From assembly GCF_000821085.1 (NCBI RefSeq), contig NZ_CCXR01000001.1, positions 2,253,001-2,317,000 on the forward strand: a stretch of DNA of 64,000 nt. The letters run 5' to 3'. Made by a program: the position numbers and the translations under genes. This document shows, piece after piece, positions 1 to 8,372 of the stretch (positions are counted from its first letter, which is position 1; the number at the start of each line of letters is the position of its first letter). Below the pieces are notes generated by a model. It was given only the letters and a program-made list of their open reading frames with translations. It was not told where the DNA came from and did no database searches. The stretch is from Bacillus sp. B-jedd (GTDB taxonomy: Bacteria > Bacillota > Bacilli > Bacillales > Cytobacillaceae).

Positions 1-47
1 AAGGCTCCTCTATTTTCTTTTTTGCTTAATTCGGGTATAATGAACTA

Positions 48-180
48 AATGAGAGAATGAAAAGGCCGGCCATGTTGGAGCATGCCCGGACCTTGATCGA
101 CGGTTCCCGGAAATGCTAATTGGGAATAAAGCAATAACCCGCCTCTTCTGCTTGCCGGCTCAAGGGTGGGTTATTTTTTT
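48..180 (+). ncRNA. Candidate antisense antitoxin RNA (RatA-type), convergent with holin-like toxin
   Basis: A TATAAT -10 box lies at 36-41, with only a weak T-rich -35. The predicted transcript would run towards the 3' end of the minus-strand toxin at 171-254 and stop at a GC hairpin (arms around 133-142 and 164-174) followed by a run of T on the plus strand. That makes the two RNAs complementary at their 3' ends, as in TxpA/RatA. The promoter and hairpin are seen; the antitoxin role is inference from the arrangement. Confidence 0.5.
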
Positions 181-254
181 TGGTTTACAGACAGTACAGC
201 AACAATCAGGCTAGCGAACGAAATGGCCAGCATTAATCCTTGAAAAACCGTCAT
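171..254 (-). CDS. Putative holin-like toxin (type I toxin-antitoxin), 27 aa
   Basis: This 27-residue peptide starts MTVFQGLMLAISF, continues as one hydrophobic membrane helix and ends with a short polar tail (VNQKK). Length, the MTVFQ start and the tail match the Bacillus putative holin-like toxin family. These are membrane-acting peptides usually held off by an antisense RNA. A GGGGGTGATG ribosome binding region precedes the ATG at 254, and a TATAAT -10 box lies at 319-324 on the minus strand. Family assignment is by sequence memory; toxicity is inferred. Confidence 0.75.
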   Translation of the reverse strand: MTVFQGLMLAISFASLIVAVLSVNQKK

Positions 255-375
255 TAAGCATCACCCCCTTTCACTGGGAGTGCTTTTAACCACCCTTGAT
301 GAACCGCCGATTAGGTTAATTATAACATATATCCGCCTATTTTACGAACATAAGTTCGCTTTTATTCCATATAAA

Positions 376-2970
376 TTAGTATTTCCCAAACGTTTTTTTG
401 TTTTTTCTGAAATGATTTTTGTTTCGCTCCTGCGTCTTATGGCATTCATCACAAATCGGAAAACGGTGATCATTCCCAAGCGCTTTTTTGCAAATTCGGC
501 ATTTTTTTCCGTGGGTTTTTGTTACATCCTTCAATTGTTCATGCACTCTGTCACTAACCTGTTCGCGAATCCTTTCCCAGTAAACGGCTTCCGTCCTTTT
601 TCCTAATTTGTATAGAAACAAAAGATGCAGACCCAAGGCCTTATAGCTTAATTCCATTTCCTCCAGGGTCCGATTTTTCAACTCCGGCTCAGGTAGTTCA
701 TTGCCATCAGCAATCGCGGCAATCGTTTCGAGCCATTGTTCCGTCAGTTCGGGTTCCCTTGCTGAAAAAGGCAAATGCAAATAACCATATAACTCCATCA
801 TCGGAAACCTTGTCTCTATCATCGTTCCTTCAATAAACTGATAGCGGCTCCGTTCCTCGGCCAGGTCAGCTTTTCTTGTTCCGGGTGGACTGGCATACTT
901 TTCCCATAAATCAAAGAAATCGCCAAGGCTTCGGCTATATTTTTGAAATCGTTCAAAAACAGAGGAAGTAGGCGCGATCGCAAAGACATCGACAGGCTGA
1001 TCCTCAGCTTGCAGAAGTTTTTTCATTTTTGGGATTTCCGATACAAATGCGACCCTGCCCTGATCATAAATTCCTTTTCTTCCAGCCCTTCCCGCAATTT
1101 GCTTAATCTCTTGTGAGGAAAGCCACCTTCTTGCCGTTCCGTCAAATTTTTCGTTTTCCAAAAAGACGATCCTTCTAATCGGAAGATTTAAGCCCATACC
1201 GATGGCATCGGTTGATACGATGATCGTTGTCTCGCCAGCTTGAAAAAGCTGCATTTGCTTTTTTCTCGTTTCCGGTGGCATGCTCCCATAAATCATACTT
1301 ACCTTATGGCCATTGCTTTGCAGGATAGCAGCAGTGGCAAGCACCTGCCTGCGTGAGAAACAGACAAGGGCATCGCCTTTCCTTGCTCTTTTAAGGGTAA
1401 ACTCCTGATCTTCGACTCTCAACGGCTCATCCCGCGTATATTCAATTAATTCGTACTTAGCATCGCCAAGGAGCTGGATCAGCATTTGCTTGATATTTCT
1501 GCTGCCTATGATATGGACCTCTTGGGCATTCGCTTTCGTAATGGCCTTGTACCAGGAAAAACCCCTGTCCTTATCGGCAATCATTTGTGCTTCGTCAATC
1601 ACGGCGACTTCGTAATAGTCCTTCTCATGAAACATTTCAACTGTACAGGAAATATGGCTAGCGCCTGGTGCTGATTTTTCCTCTTCACCGGTCTTTAGAG
1701 AACAAGGAATCCCTTCCCCGTTAAGGCGGTCGTATATTTCAAGAGCAAGCAAGCGCAGGGGGGCTAAGTAAATGCCGCTTTGGGCTTTCTTCATTGCCGA
1801 CAGTGCCCGATGGGTTTTGCCGGTATTTGTTTCTCCAATGTGCAGCACGTATTTTACAGCCTTATTGGCAGCAGGCCTGTATTCACTTCCGAAAACATCC
1901 TCGAGCATTTTCTGTTCTTCCGCTGCCTTCCGCTCAGCTTCCGCTTTTTCCTCGGCAAGCTTTATTTCACGGCCAGCCAAGTCACCTTCATAGATGGTTT
2001 TATGGGTTTCAGGGTCAAATGGAATAGGCGCCAATTTAAGAAGGTCGGAAACATACTCTCCTTCTACTTCCTCCATGAATTTAGCGGCAAGTACATCAGC
2101 AGTGTCGGCGATGATGACTGAGAGGAAACCCTCTTTTTGTGTGCTTTCATCACAGGCCAATTGTTCCGCGAGGGTTGCTGGGAGGTTATTCGTAATCAAC
2201 CGGGAGGCATTTCTTAAAACTGTCTGCTTGACTAAATGTTCATATGGATAGAAGTATCTTTCATACTCATAAAAATACCTTCCGCCATATAAAGTTTTAT
2301 GGATGCTTCCGGTCAGCTCGTTAAAAAATTCCCCAACCCGCCTGTAATCAGCATGATGGAAGGAGCCTGATTCCTGAAGTTTCTCTTCAAGCATGAAAGG
2401 ATCTATCCATTTAAACCTTTTCCCGTTTTTAAAATCATTATCAAGCTGAACTGCCAAAGCATGTCTCGTATGCAAATACAATATGAGCTCACTATCCTGC
2501 AACTGCTCTTCTGCCAGTTTAGTAATGGTCACTGTCAGCTCCAGACGAGCACTATGCACTTTTTCTGCTTCTTCCCGTTCCTTAAGCCTCTTTTTTGCCT
2601 GCCTATACATACCCGCCCATTTCCCATGGTCCTCCGGCATTTCATCCGATAACCAGGCAATTGCGTCAAATGGGCGGAATTGTCTCATCTCGTTCCTGAA
2701 TAAGCTGTTTAGCAGCTTTTTTTCAATACCTTCAGTGACAAACCCTTGCTCTTGCAAAAAATCTTTTTTAACTTTTTTCGGCACATCCGCTGTCACTCTA
2801 TTAAGCCATACATTTAGCCATAATTGTTCTAAATACGAAAAACGCTCCTCCACATAATCTTCGGGGGATGGAAGTTTTTCCTTGGTTTCCATATATCTCA
2901 TCAAATCTTCTATGATTTTGTTTTTTGTATTATTTATGGCTTTATCATAAGCAATTATTATTTCTTCCAT
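376..2970 (-). CDS. Suv3-family DEAD/DEAH-box RNA helicase
   Basis: An 864-residue ATP-dependent helicase. After a long N-terminal region of about 370 residues with many charged helices come the helicase motifs: Walker A GETNTGKT, motif Ia APLRLLALEIYDRL, a DEAQ box (VAVIDEAQM), the domain-2 segment LVCFSRRQV, IYGSMPPETR, STDAIGMGLNLP and QIAGRAGR. Spacing and wording follow mitochondrial/bacterial Suv3 rather than the cold-shock DEAD proteins. The extreme C-terminus carries two CxxC pairs (CRICKK and CDECHK), a likely small zinc finger. The ATG at 2970 has an AAGGAG site. Probable role is RNA unwinding or decay in the cytoplasm; the substrate is unknown. Confidence 0.8.
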   Translation of the reverse strand: MEEIIIAYDKAINNTKNKIIEDLMRYMETKEKLPSPEDYVEERFSYLEQLWLNVWLNRVTADVPKKVKKDFLQEQGFVTEGIEKKLLNSLFRNEMRQFRPFDAIAWLSDEMPEDHGKWAGMYRQAKKRLKEREEAEKVHSARLELTVTITKLAEEQLQDSELILYLHTRHALAVQLDNDFKNGKRFKWIDPFMLEEKLQESGSFHHADYRRVGEFFNELTGSIHKTLYGGRYFYEYERYFYPYEHLVKQTVLRNASRLITNNLPATLAEQLACDESTQKEGFLSVIIADTADVLAAKFMEEVEGEYVSDLLKLAPIPFDPETHKTIYEGDLAGREIKLAEEKAEAERKAAEEQKMLEDVFGSEYRPAANKAVKYVLHIGETNTGKTHRALSAMKKAQSGIYLAPLRLLALEIYDRLNGEGIPCSLKTGEEEKSAPGASHISCTVEMFHEKDYYEVAVIDEAQMIADKDRGFSWYKAITKANAQEVHIIGSRNIKQMLIQLLGDAKYELIEYTRDEPLRVEDQEFTLKRARKGDALVCFSRRQVLATAAILQSNGHKVSMIYGSMPPETRKKQMQLFQAGETTIIVSTDAIGMGLNLPIRRIVFLENEKFDGTARRWLSSQEIKQIAGRAGRKGIYDQGRVAFVSEIPKMKKLLQAEDQPVDVFAIAPTSSVFERFQKYSRSLGDFFDLWEKYASPPGTRKADLAEERSRYQFIEGTMIETRFPMMELYGYLHLPFSAREPELTEQWLETIAAIADGNELPEPELKNRTLEEMELSYKALGLHLLFLYKLGKRTEAVYWERIREQVSDRVHEQLKDVTKTHGKKCRICKKALGNDHRFPICDECHKTQERNKNHFRKNKKTFGKY

Positions 2971-3015
2971 TAGGGAGCTCCTTACTTATTGGTCAACGTC
3001 TTTCTTTTTAGATTA

Positions 3016-3053
3016 CCCTCAAAAAAAGGAACCAATCTGTTAGATTAGCTCCT
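3016..3053 (-). terminator. Intrinsic terminator after TerC-family gene
   Basis: On the minus strand an 11-bp stem (with G-U pairs, GGAGCTAATCT against AGATTGGTTCC) is followed by seven T. It lies just after the stop codon of the TerC gene. Confidence 0.75.
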
Positions 3054-3075
3054 TCCTTTAGTTCCGAATCTGCTT

Positions 3076-3744
3076 TTATTCGGTTGTTTTCCTTCTTGAT
3101 TTGATGACTCTGCCAACCATGAGGACTGCCAAAACAATTAACAGCTCGAATCCATATTTTACGAAAGGATTTGCAAAATAACCCTTCATGAATGGCTCAC
3201 TGACAATCATTTTTGATGCTGTCCAGCCAAGAACGGCTGCGCCAATGGTAATAATGACCGGGAATCGATCAACCCATTTTAGGATTAAAGTGCTTCCCCA
3301 GACAACAATTGGGACGGAAATCAGTAATCCAAGAACCACAAGGACGAAATCTCCATGTGCAGCTCCGGCAACGGCAAGGACATTATCAAGACCCATTAAC
3401 GCATCAGCCACAATGATGGTGCGAATGGCGGCCCAGAAGCTTTCCCCGGCTTTGACGTCATGGCCCTTTTCTTCGGTAAGAAGTTTAATGGCAATCCAAA
3501 CGAGCAATACTCCACCAGTCAAAAGCAAGCCAGGGATTTTCAATAACCACACAACGATTAATGTGGCGGCTGCCCTGATGGCGATCGCCCCGAATGTCCC
3601 CCAGATAATGACCTTTTTCTGCTGATGTTTAGGCAGATTCCTGGCAGCAAGACCTATCACAATCGCATTATCCCCTGCCAGCACAAGATCAATCATGACA
3701 ATTGCCATGAGGGCAGTTAAAAACTCCATTGAAAAAAACTCCAT
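3076..3744 (-). CDS. TerC family (YjbE-type) membrane protein, riboswitch-controlled
   Basis: A 222-residue integral membrane protein with about seven helices. It contains the TerC signature acidic segments: LAGDNAIVIGLAAR near the N-terminus and DALMGLDNVLAVAG in the middle. Members in Bacillus (YjbE, YkoY, YceF) are linked to manganese export or metalation of exported enzymes. Regulation is visible: a yybP-ykoY manganese riboswitch with a transcription terminator lies 150-280 bp upstream. The gene should therefore be expressed when Mn2+ is high. The ATG at 3744 follows AAGGAGG with a longish 12-base spacing. Its own terminator follows it. Confidence 0.88.
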   Translation of the reverse strand: MEFFSMEFLTALMAIVMIDLVLAGDNAIVIGLAARNLPKHQQKKVIIWGTFGAIAIRAAATLIVVWLLKIPGLLLTGGVLLVWIAIKLLTEEKGHDVKAGESFWAAIRTIIVADALMGLDNVLAVAGAAHGDFVLVVLGLLISVPIVVWGSTLILKWVDRFPVIITIGAAVLGWTASKMIVSEPFMKGYFANPFVKYGFELLIVLAVLMVGRVIKSRRKTTE

Positions 3745-3861
3745 CTTAATTCAGTTCCTCCTTGTCGGATCGTGCAGTAGTTAGTTCTCATAGACATTCC
3801 CACGCTCTTTGATAGCCTGCATTATGAATGTTCCCTATTCGTTGGTATTTACATTCATAAT

Positions 3862-3897
3862 AAAAGAGCCCCTGCCATCCGGCAAAGGCTCTTTTTG
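3862..3897 (-). terminator. Second hairpin between Mn2+ riboswitch and TerC gene
   Basis: A second stem (AGAGCC...GGCTCT type) with a T run lies directly downstream of the riboswitch terminator in the same leader. It may be a back-up terminator. Confidence 0.6.
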
Positions 3898-4020
3898 AGA
3901 AAAAAGACCTTTACCTTTGACAGGTAAAGGTCTTGCTAACAACATCACTGCTGCCAACAAAGCCGGAGGCCGAGACCTCGAAATGACGACTTTGCTGTAA
4001 AAGCTACTCCCCTTTATGCT
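3898..4020 (-). promoter_or_regulatory. yybP-ykoY manganese riboswitch with terminator
   Basis: Reading the minus strand, the leader begins with AAAGGGGAGTAGC (4015-4003). It continues to a GCC-rich arm and GGCTTTGTTGGC, then TAGCAAGACCTTTACC with its complementary arm GGTAAAGGTC and six T (about 3900-3935). This is the order of conserved elements in B. subtilis ykoY and yybP leaders, the Mn2+-sensing aptamer. In the family, Mn2+ binding stabilises the aptamer and prevents the terminator. The TerC-family gene follows, the standard target. Confidence 0.92.
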
Positions 4021-4039
4021 TATCCTATAAGATAGGAAA

Positions 4040-4068
4040 ATAATAAACTATCTGGGCGAAAAATTCAA
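4040..4068 (-). promoter_or_regulatory. Sigma-A promoter for the Mn2+ riboswitch leader
   Basis: On the minus strand, TTGAAT (4068-4063) and TATTAT (4045-4040) are separated by exactly 17 bases. They lie some 20 bases before the aptamer. The promoter sits just after the ppdK stop codon. Confidence 0.75.
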
Positions 4069-4079
4069 GCATTAGGTTG

Positions 4080-6749
4080 TTAAGCATTTAAAACAGGCGT
4101 TTCAGCAACCTTGCCATGCCGGATTGTCGCCTGGGCGGCGGCCAGCCTGGCCAATGGCACCCTGAATGGCGAACAGCTGACATAGTTAAGGCCCATGCGG
4201 AAAACAAAGTCAATCGAACTCTTTTCTCCGCCATGTTCGCCGCAAATCCCGGTCTTCAAACCATGCTTTGTTTTGCGCCCAAGTTTAACAGCCATTTCAA
4301 CAAGCTTCCCTACACCATTCTGGTCAAGGACAGCAAATGGATTATCCGGCAACACTTTATCCTCGATATATGCCTGGAGGAACTTTCCTTCCGCGTCATC
4401 ACGGCTATAACCAAATGTCGTCTGTGTCAGGTCATTCGTCCCGAACGAGAAGAAATCGGCTTCTTCGGCAATTTCGTCAGCAGTAAGGGCCGCCCTCGGA
4501 ATTTCAATCATCGTTCCGACTGTATATTCGAATACCCTTCCTGTTTCAGCCTGGATTTGTTCCGCCGCCTCTATGACAAGCTGACGCATTTGCCTTAGTT
4601 CATGCACATGGCCGACAAGCGGTATCATAATTTCAGGCTTAACCTTAATCCCTTTTTCAGCCACAGTCGCGGCGGCATAGAAAATAGCCTTAACCTGCAT
4701 AGCGTAGATTTCCGGGTTGACCATCCCAAGGCGGCAGCCCCTGTGTCCAAGCATCGGGTTGAATTCATCAAGCTGGCGGACCTTCTTAAGCAGAAGTTCC
4801 TTTTCTCTCAATTCAGGCGATTCGGGATCAAGGATTTGGAGCTTCGTGATTTCAACCAGCAATTCTTCCTTATCCGGCATAAACTCGTGTAATGGCGGAT
4901 CGAGGAGGCGAATCGTGACTGGGAGTTCTTCGATTGTCTCAAAAATTCCTTCAAAATCGCCCTGCTGCATTGGAAGCAGCTTTTCGAGCGCAGCGCTTCT
5001 TTCCTCAAAGCTCTCTGACAATATCATTTCCTGCACAACCGGTACCCTCGCGGCATCCATAAACATGTGCTCTGTCCGTGTCAGGCCAATGCCCTCTGCA
5101 CCAAATTCAAGCGCCTTTCTAGCATCTTCCGGATTATCAGCATTGGCCCTTACTGAAATGGCGCGAACCTCATCTGCCCAGGAAAGGAGCTGTTGAAATT
5201 CATCCGAAAGCTCTGGTTCTATCATTGGGATTTCACCGAGCATCAATTCACCGGTTCCCCCGTCAATCGTAATAATATCGCCATGGTTAACGATAGTATC
5301 CCCAACCTGAAATACTCTTTCTTTCAAATCTATTTTGAGGGCTTCACAACCACAAATACATGCTTTGCCCATTCCCCGCGCTACTACTGCGGCATGGCTG
5401 GTCATCCCGCCCCGGCTTGTGACGACAGCTTGGGCAGCGATGATTCCATGGATATCATCAGGAGTTGTTTCCGGACGGACTAGAATGACTTTTTTACCCT
5501 CTTTGTTCAGAGACTCCGCTTCATCCGCATCAAAAACGACAATACCTGTCGCAGCTCCAGGCGAAGCTGGCAGTCCTTTTGCCAGGCGGATCCGTTCGAA
5601 TTTGTCATCAATCCTGCGGTGCAAAAGTTGGTTCAATTGGTCTGGGTCCACTCTTAAAAGGGCGTCATGCTTTGAAATAAGGCCTTCCTCAACCATTTCA
5701 ACCGCAATCCGAATTGCCGCCTGCGCTGTTCTTTTCCCAGTCCTGGTCTGGAGTATATAGAGATTTCCACGTTCTACAGTGAATTCAATGTCCTGCATAT
5801 CCCTATAATGCTTTTCGAGTTTTTTACACAATTGCGCAAACTCGCTATATACTGCCGGCATTTCTTCTTCCAGCGTTCTGATGGGCTGGGGCGTGCGGAT
5901 GCCTGCTACAACATCTTCCCCCTGCGCATTGATCAAATACTCGCCATATAACGTATGCTCGCCAGTTGATGGATTTCTTGTAAACGCGACGCCAGTGCCT
6001 GAATCATTTCCCATATTTCCGAAAACCATACTTTGGATATTGACAGCGGTTCCAAGATGGTCAGGAATTTTATTCAAGTTCCTATAAACAATGGCCCGCT
6101 GATTGTTCCATGAATCAAAGACAGCATTGATTGAAAGGAATAATTGCTCGGCTGGATCCTGAGGAAAATGTTTTCGAGTATGCTTTTCAACTATTTTCTT
6201 GTAGCCTTCGATTACCTCAACCCAGTCGCCTGCCTTCATTTCCGGATCGGACTCATAGCCTTTACGCACTCTCGTTTCTTCAAGGTATTGTTCAAAGAAA
6301 AACACATCAACACCAAGTACGACATCACTGAACATCTGAATGAATCTTCGATATGAATCGTAAACAAAACGCGGGTTTCCAGTGAGTACCGCCATCCCTT
6401 TCGCTGTTTCATCATTCAGGCCAAGATTTAAAATGGTATCCATCATGCCAGGCATTGAATGAACAGAGCCGGAACGCACTGATACAAGCAGTGGATTTGC
6501 CGGGTCACCCAAGTTCTTTCCTGTTTCAGATTCCAGTTTCTTCAGTGCCTCCAGCACCTGCGATACGACCTCGGCGGGAATTGTTTTCTCCGCTTCATAA
6601 TAAGCATTGCAAGCCTCTGTTGAAATCGTAAACCCAAAAGGAACAGGAAGGCCGATTCTGGTCATTTCCGCCAGGTTCGCACCTTTGCCTCCAAGTAATT
6701 CCTTCATTTGGCTGTTGCCTTCATTAAAAAGATAGACATATTTTTTCAT
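4080..6749 (-). CDS. ppdK: Pyruvate, phosphate dikinase
   Basis: An 889-residue cytoplasmic enzyme that interconverts pyruvate, ATP and phosphate with phosphoenolpyruvate, AMP and pyrophosphate. Visible blocks are the N-terminal nucleotide-binding domain (LGGKGANLAEM, SVRSGSVHSMPGMMDT), the swivelling phosphohistidine domain (RGGMTSHAAVVARGMGKACICG, His as phospho-carrier) and the PEP/pyruvate barrel ending in GICGEHGGE. Length fits the family. The start at 6749 has AAAGGAG and overlaps the ppsR stop by four bases, so the two are translationally coupled. With ccpN and ppsR upstream it forms a gluconeogenic PEP-supply operon in which its own regulator is encoded. Confidence 0.96.
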   Translation of the reverse strand: MKKYVYLFNEGNSQMKELLGGKGANLAEMTRIGLPVPFGFTISTEACNAYYEAEKTIPAEVVSQVLEALKKLESETGKNLGDPANPLLVSVRSGSVHSMPGMMDTILNLGLNDETAKGMAVLTGNPRFVYDSYRRFIQMFSDVVLGVDVFFFEQYLEETRVRKGYESDPEMKAGDWVEVIEGYKKIVEKHTRKHFPQDPAEQLFLSINAVFDSWNNQRAIVYRNLNKIPDHLGTAVNIQSMVFGNMGNDSGTGVAFTRNPSTGEHTLYGEYLINAQGEDVVAGIRTPQPIRTLEEEMPAVYSEFAQLCKKLEKHYRDMQDIEFTVERGNLYILQTRTGKRTAQAAIRIAVEMVEEGLISKHDALLRVDPDQLNQLLHRRIDDKFERIRLAKGLPASPGAATGIVVFDADEAESLNKEGKKVILVRPETTPDDIHGIIAAQAVVTSRGGMTSHAAVVARGMGKACICGCEALKIDLKERVFQVGDTIVNHGDIITIDGGTGELMLGEIPMIEPELSDEFQQLLSWADEVRAISVRANADNPEDARKALEFGAEGIGLTRTEHMFMDAARVPVVQEMILSESFEERSAALEKLLPMQQGDFEGIFETIEELPVTIRLLDPPLHEFMPDKEELLVEITKLQILDPESPELREKELLLKKVRQLDEFNPMLGHRGCRLGMVNPEIYAMQVKAIFYAAATVAEKGIKVKPEIMIPLVGHVHELRQMRQLVIEAAEQIQAETGRVFEYTVGTMIEIPRAALTADEIAEEADFFSFGTNDLTQTTFGYSRDDAEGKFLQAYIEDKVLPDNPFAVLDQNGVGKLVEMAVKLGRKTKHGLKTGICGEHGGEKSSIDFVFRMGLNYVSCSPFRVPLARLAAAQATIRHGKVAETPVLNA

Positions 6750-7579
6750 CGGGTTGAACTCCTTTCAATTTTAAGGACATCTAGAATTAGGCTTGCGGTT
6801 TCCTCTACTGCTTTATTAGAGACATTTATGATTGGGCAGCCAACCCGTTTCATGATTTTTTCAGCATAATCAAGCTCATCCAGAATTCTCTCCAGACTGG
6901 CGTAATTTGCATGTGAAGTCAGCCCTAATGCCTTAAGCCGTTCTTTTCTGATGGCATTTAATTTATCGGGTGTGATGATGAGTCCGACACACTTGCCTCT
7001 CTGGATTGAAAAAATTTCTTCCGGCGGAGCCACTTCCGGTACGAGCGGCACATTCGCAACCTTATAGCGATGATGGGCGAGATACATGGATAAAGGCGTT
7101 TTCGAAGTGCGCGATACTCCAATCAGGACTATATCCGCTTTTTCAATTCCGCGCGGATCCCTGCCATCGTCATACTTGACCGCAAATTCAATCGCCTCCA
7201 CTTTCCGGAAGTAATCGTCATCTAGCTTTCTCATCAGCCCCGGACGGTGCTGCGGTTCTTTATCGAACTTTTTAATGAAAGCTTCCATTAGCGGGTTCAA
7301 CAGATCAATCGCAGTAATGCCTTCTTCCCTTGTCCGTCTGTCCAGATATTCCTTCAGAGCCGGAACGACTAGAGTATAAGCAATAAGCGAATTTTCATGC
7401 TTCGCCATCATGATGACATCTTCAAGATCTTCTGTGTCTTCAACATACGAGCATCTTCGTAACGCGATATTCCCGCCATTGAACTGGGTTGCAACAGCCT
7501 TTACAACAAATTCAGCAGTTTCACCGACAGAATCAGATATTACATAAACTGTTTCCTTGCCTGCCACTTGCACATTCAC
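6746..7579 (-). CDS. ppsR: PPDK regulatory protein (bifunctional kinase/pyrophosphorylase, YqfL/PpsR family)
   Basis: A 277-residue DUF299 protein. The family inactivates pyruvate phosphate dikinase by ADP-dependent phosphorylation of a threonine next to the catalytic histidine, and reactivates it by phosphorolysis. The N-terminus has the VYVISDSVGETAE motif and the middle has the P-loop-like GVSRTSKTPLSMYLA. It sits between ccpN (12 bp upstream) and ppdK (4-bp overlap), so regulator and target share one transcript. The exact start is uncertain: GTG codons at 7579, 7573 and 7567 all lie close behind the AAAGGAG site. Confidence 0.94.
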   Translation of the reverse strand: MNVQVAGKETVYVISDSVGETAEFVVKAVATQFNGGNIALRRCSYVEDTEDLEDVIMMAKHENSLIAYTLVVPALKEYLDRRTREEGITAIDLLNPLMEAFIKKFDKEPQHRPGLMRKLDDDYFRKVEAIEFAVKYDDGRDPRGIEKADIVLIGVSRTSKTPLSMYLAHHRYKVANVPLVPEVAPPEEIFSIQRGKCVGLIITPDKLNAIRKERLKALGLTSHANYASLERILDELDYAEKIMKRVGCPIINVSNKAVEETASLILDVLKIERSSTR

Positions 7580-7591
7580 TCCTTTACAGGG

Positions 7592-8230
7592 TCATTGTCC
7601 CAGGTTTTCAAGATAGGCTTTGGTTATGGTTGTTTTTGTAATTCTCCCTAGAACTGCATATGTATGGGTCCCTTTATCGATTTCTTTTACAACAGGAAGG
7701 GAATCAATCTGAAAATCAATCATTTTTTTTGCTGCATTTAATAATGTTTCCTCCTGTTTTATCATCACGATATTAGGCATCCTCGTCATAATAATATTGA
7801 CTGGCAGTTCTTCGGGATTTTTGCCATTGAGAGTTGCTCTTAATAAATCTTTCCGGGAAATGACACCCGCAAGGTACCCGTTTTCATCCACCGCATAAAT
7901 GGTCCCTACATCTTCAAGAAAGAGCTGTACGATGGCATCATATACGGTGGCAGAAGTCGGGATCACAATAGGGTGGGCTTTATATTCCGACACTTTTTGC
8001 CTGGAAGCCTTGGCGGCGTGGAAGGAAGAGCGCGCTTCTTTATTGACAAAGTAGCCAACCCTTGGCCTCGCTTCAAGACTTCCCGCCATTGTTAATATCG
8101 CCAGGTCTGGGCGTAAAGCCGCCCTGGAAAGCGAAAGTTGCTCAGCGATTTTCTTTCCGGTAATAGGTCCGGATTGCCGGACAATGTCCATAATTGCCTC
8201 CTGCCGTTTGGACAGTTTAATGGAACACAC
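7592..8230 (-). CDS. ccpN: Catabolite repressor of gluconeogenesis CcpN (HTH + CBS pair)
   Basis: A 212-residue transcription factor. An N-terminal winged helix-turn-helix (about residues 5-65, RQEAIMDIVRQSGPITGKKIAEQLSLSRA) is followed by two CBS domains (about 80-140 and 145-210). In B. subtilis CcpN represses gapB, pckA and the small RNA SR1 on glucose, sensing nucleotides through the CBS pair. Its place at the head of ppsR-ppdK matches the known ccpN-yqfL pairing and ties the operon to gluconeogenic control. It starts at a GTG with AAGGAG eight bases upstream. Confidence 0.92.
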   Translation of the reverse strand: MCSIKLSKRQEAIMDIVRQSGPITGKKIAEQLSLSRAALRPDLAILTMAGSLEARPRVGYFVNKEARSSFHAAKASRQKVSEYKAHPIVIPTSATVYDAIVQLFLEDVGTIYAVDENGYLAGVISRKDLLRATLNGKNPEELPVNIIMTRMPNIVMIKQEETLLNAAKKMIDFQIDSLPVVKEIDKGTHTYAVLGRITKTTITKAYLENLGQ

Positions 8231-8372
8231 CTCCCTATCTCCTTATCATTCTAGCTTAAACAATCGAAATAACTTTAAATGTGTTACAATTATTCTTAAT
8301 TAGTATATTACATTTAAGCGAATATGGGAATAATAACGTGCATTAATTTGTGGCAAAATCTTTAACAATCTA

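Noticed and set aside
280..606. Plus-strand open frame opposite the helicase gene end
   Set aside because: It overlaps the toxin promoter region and the conserved helicase coding sequence in antisense, without a ribosome binding site.
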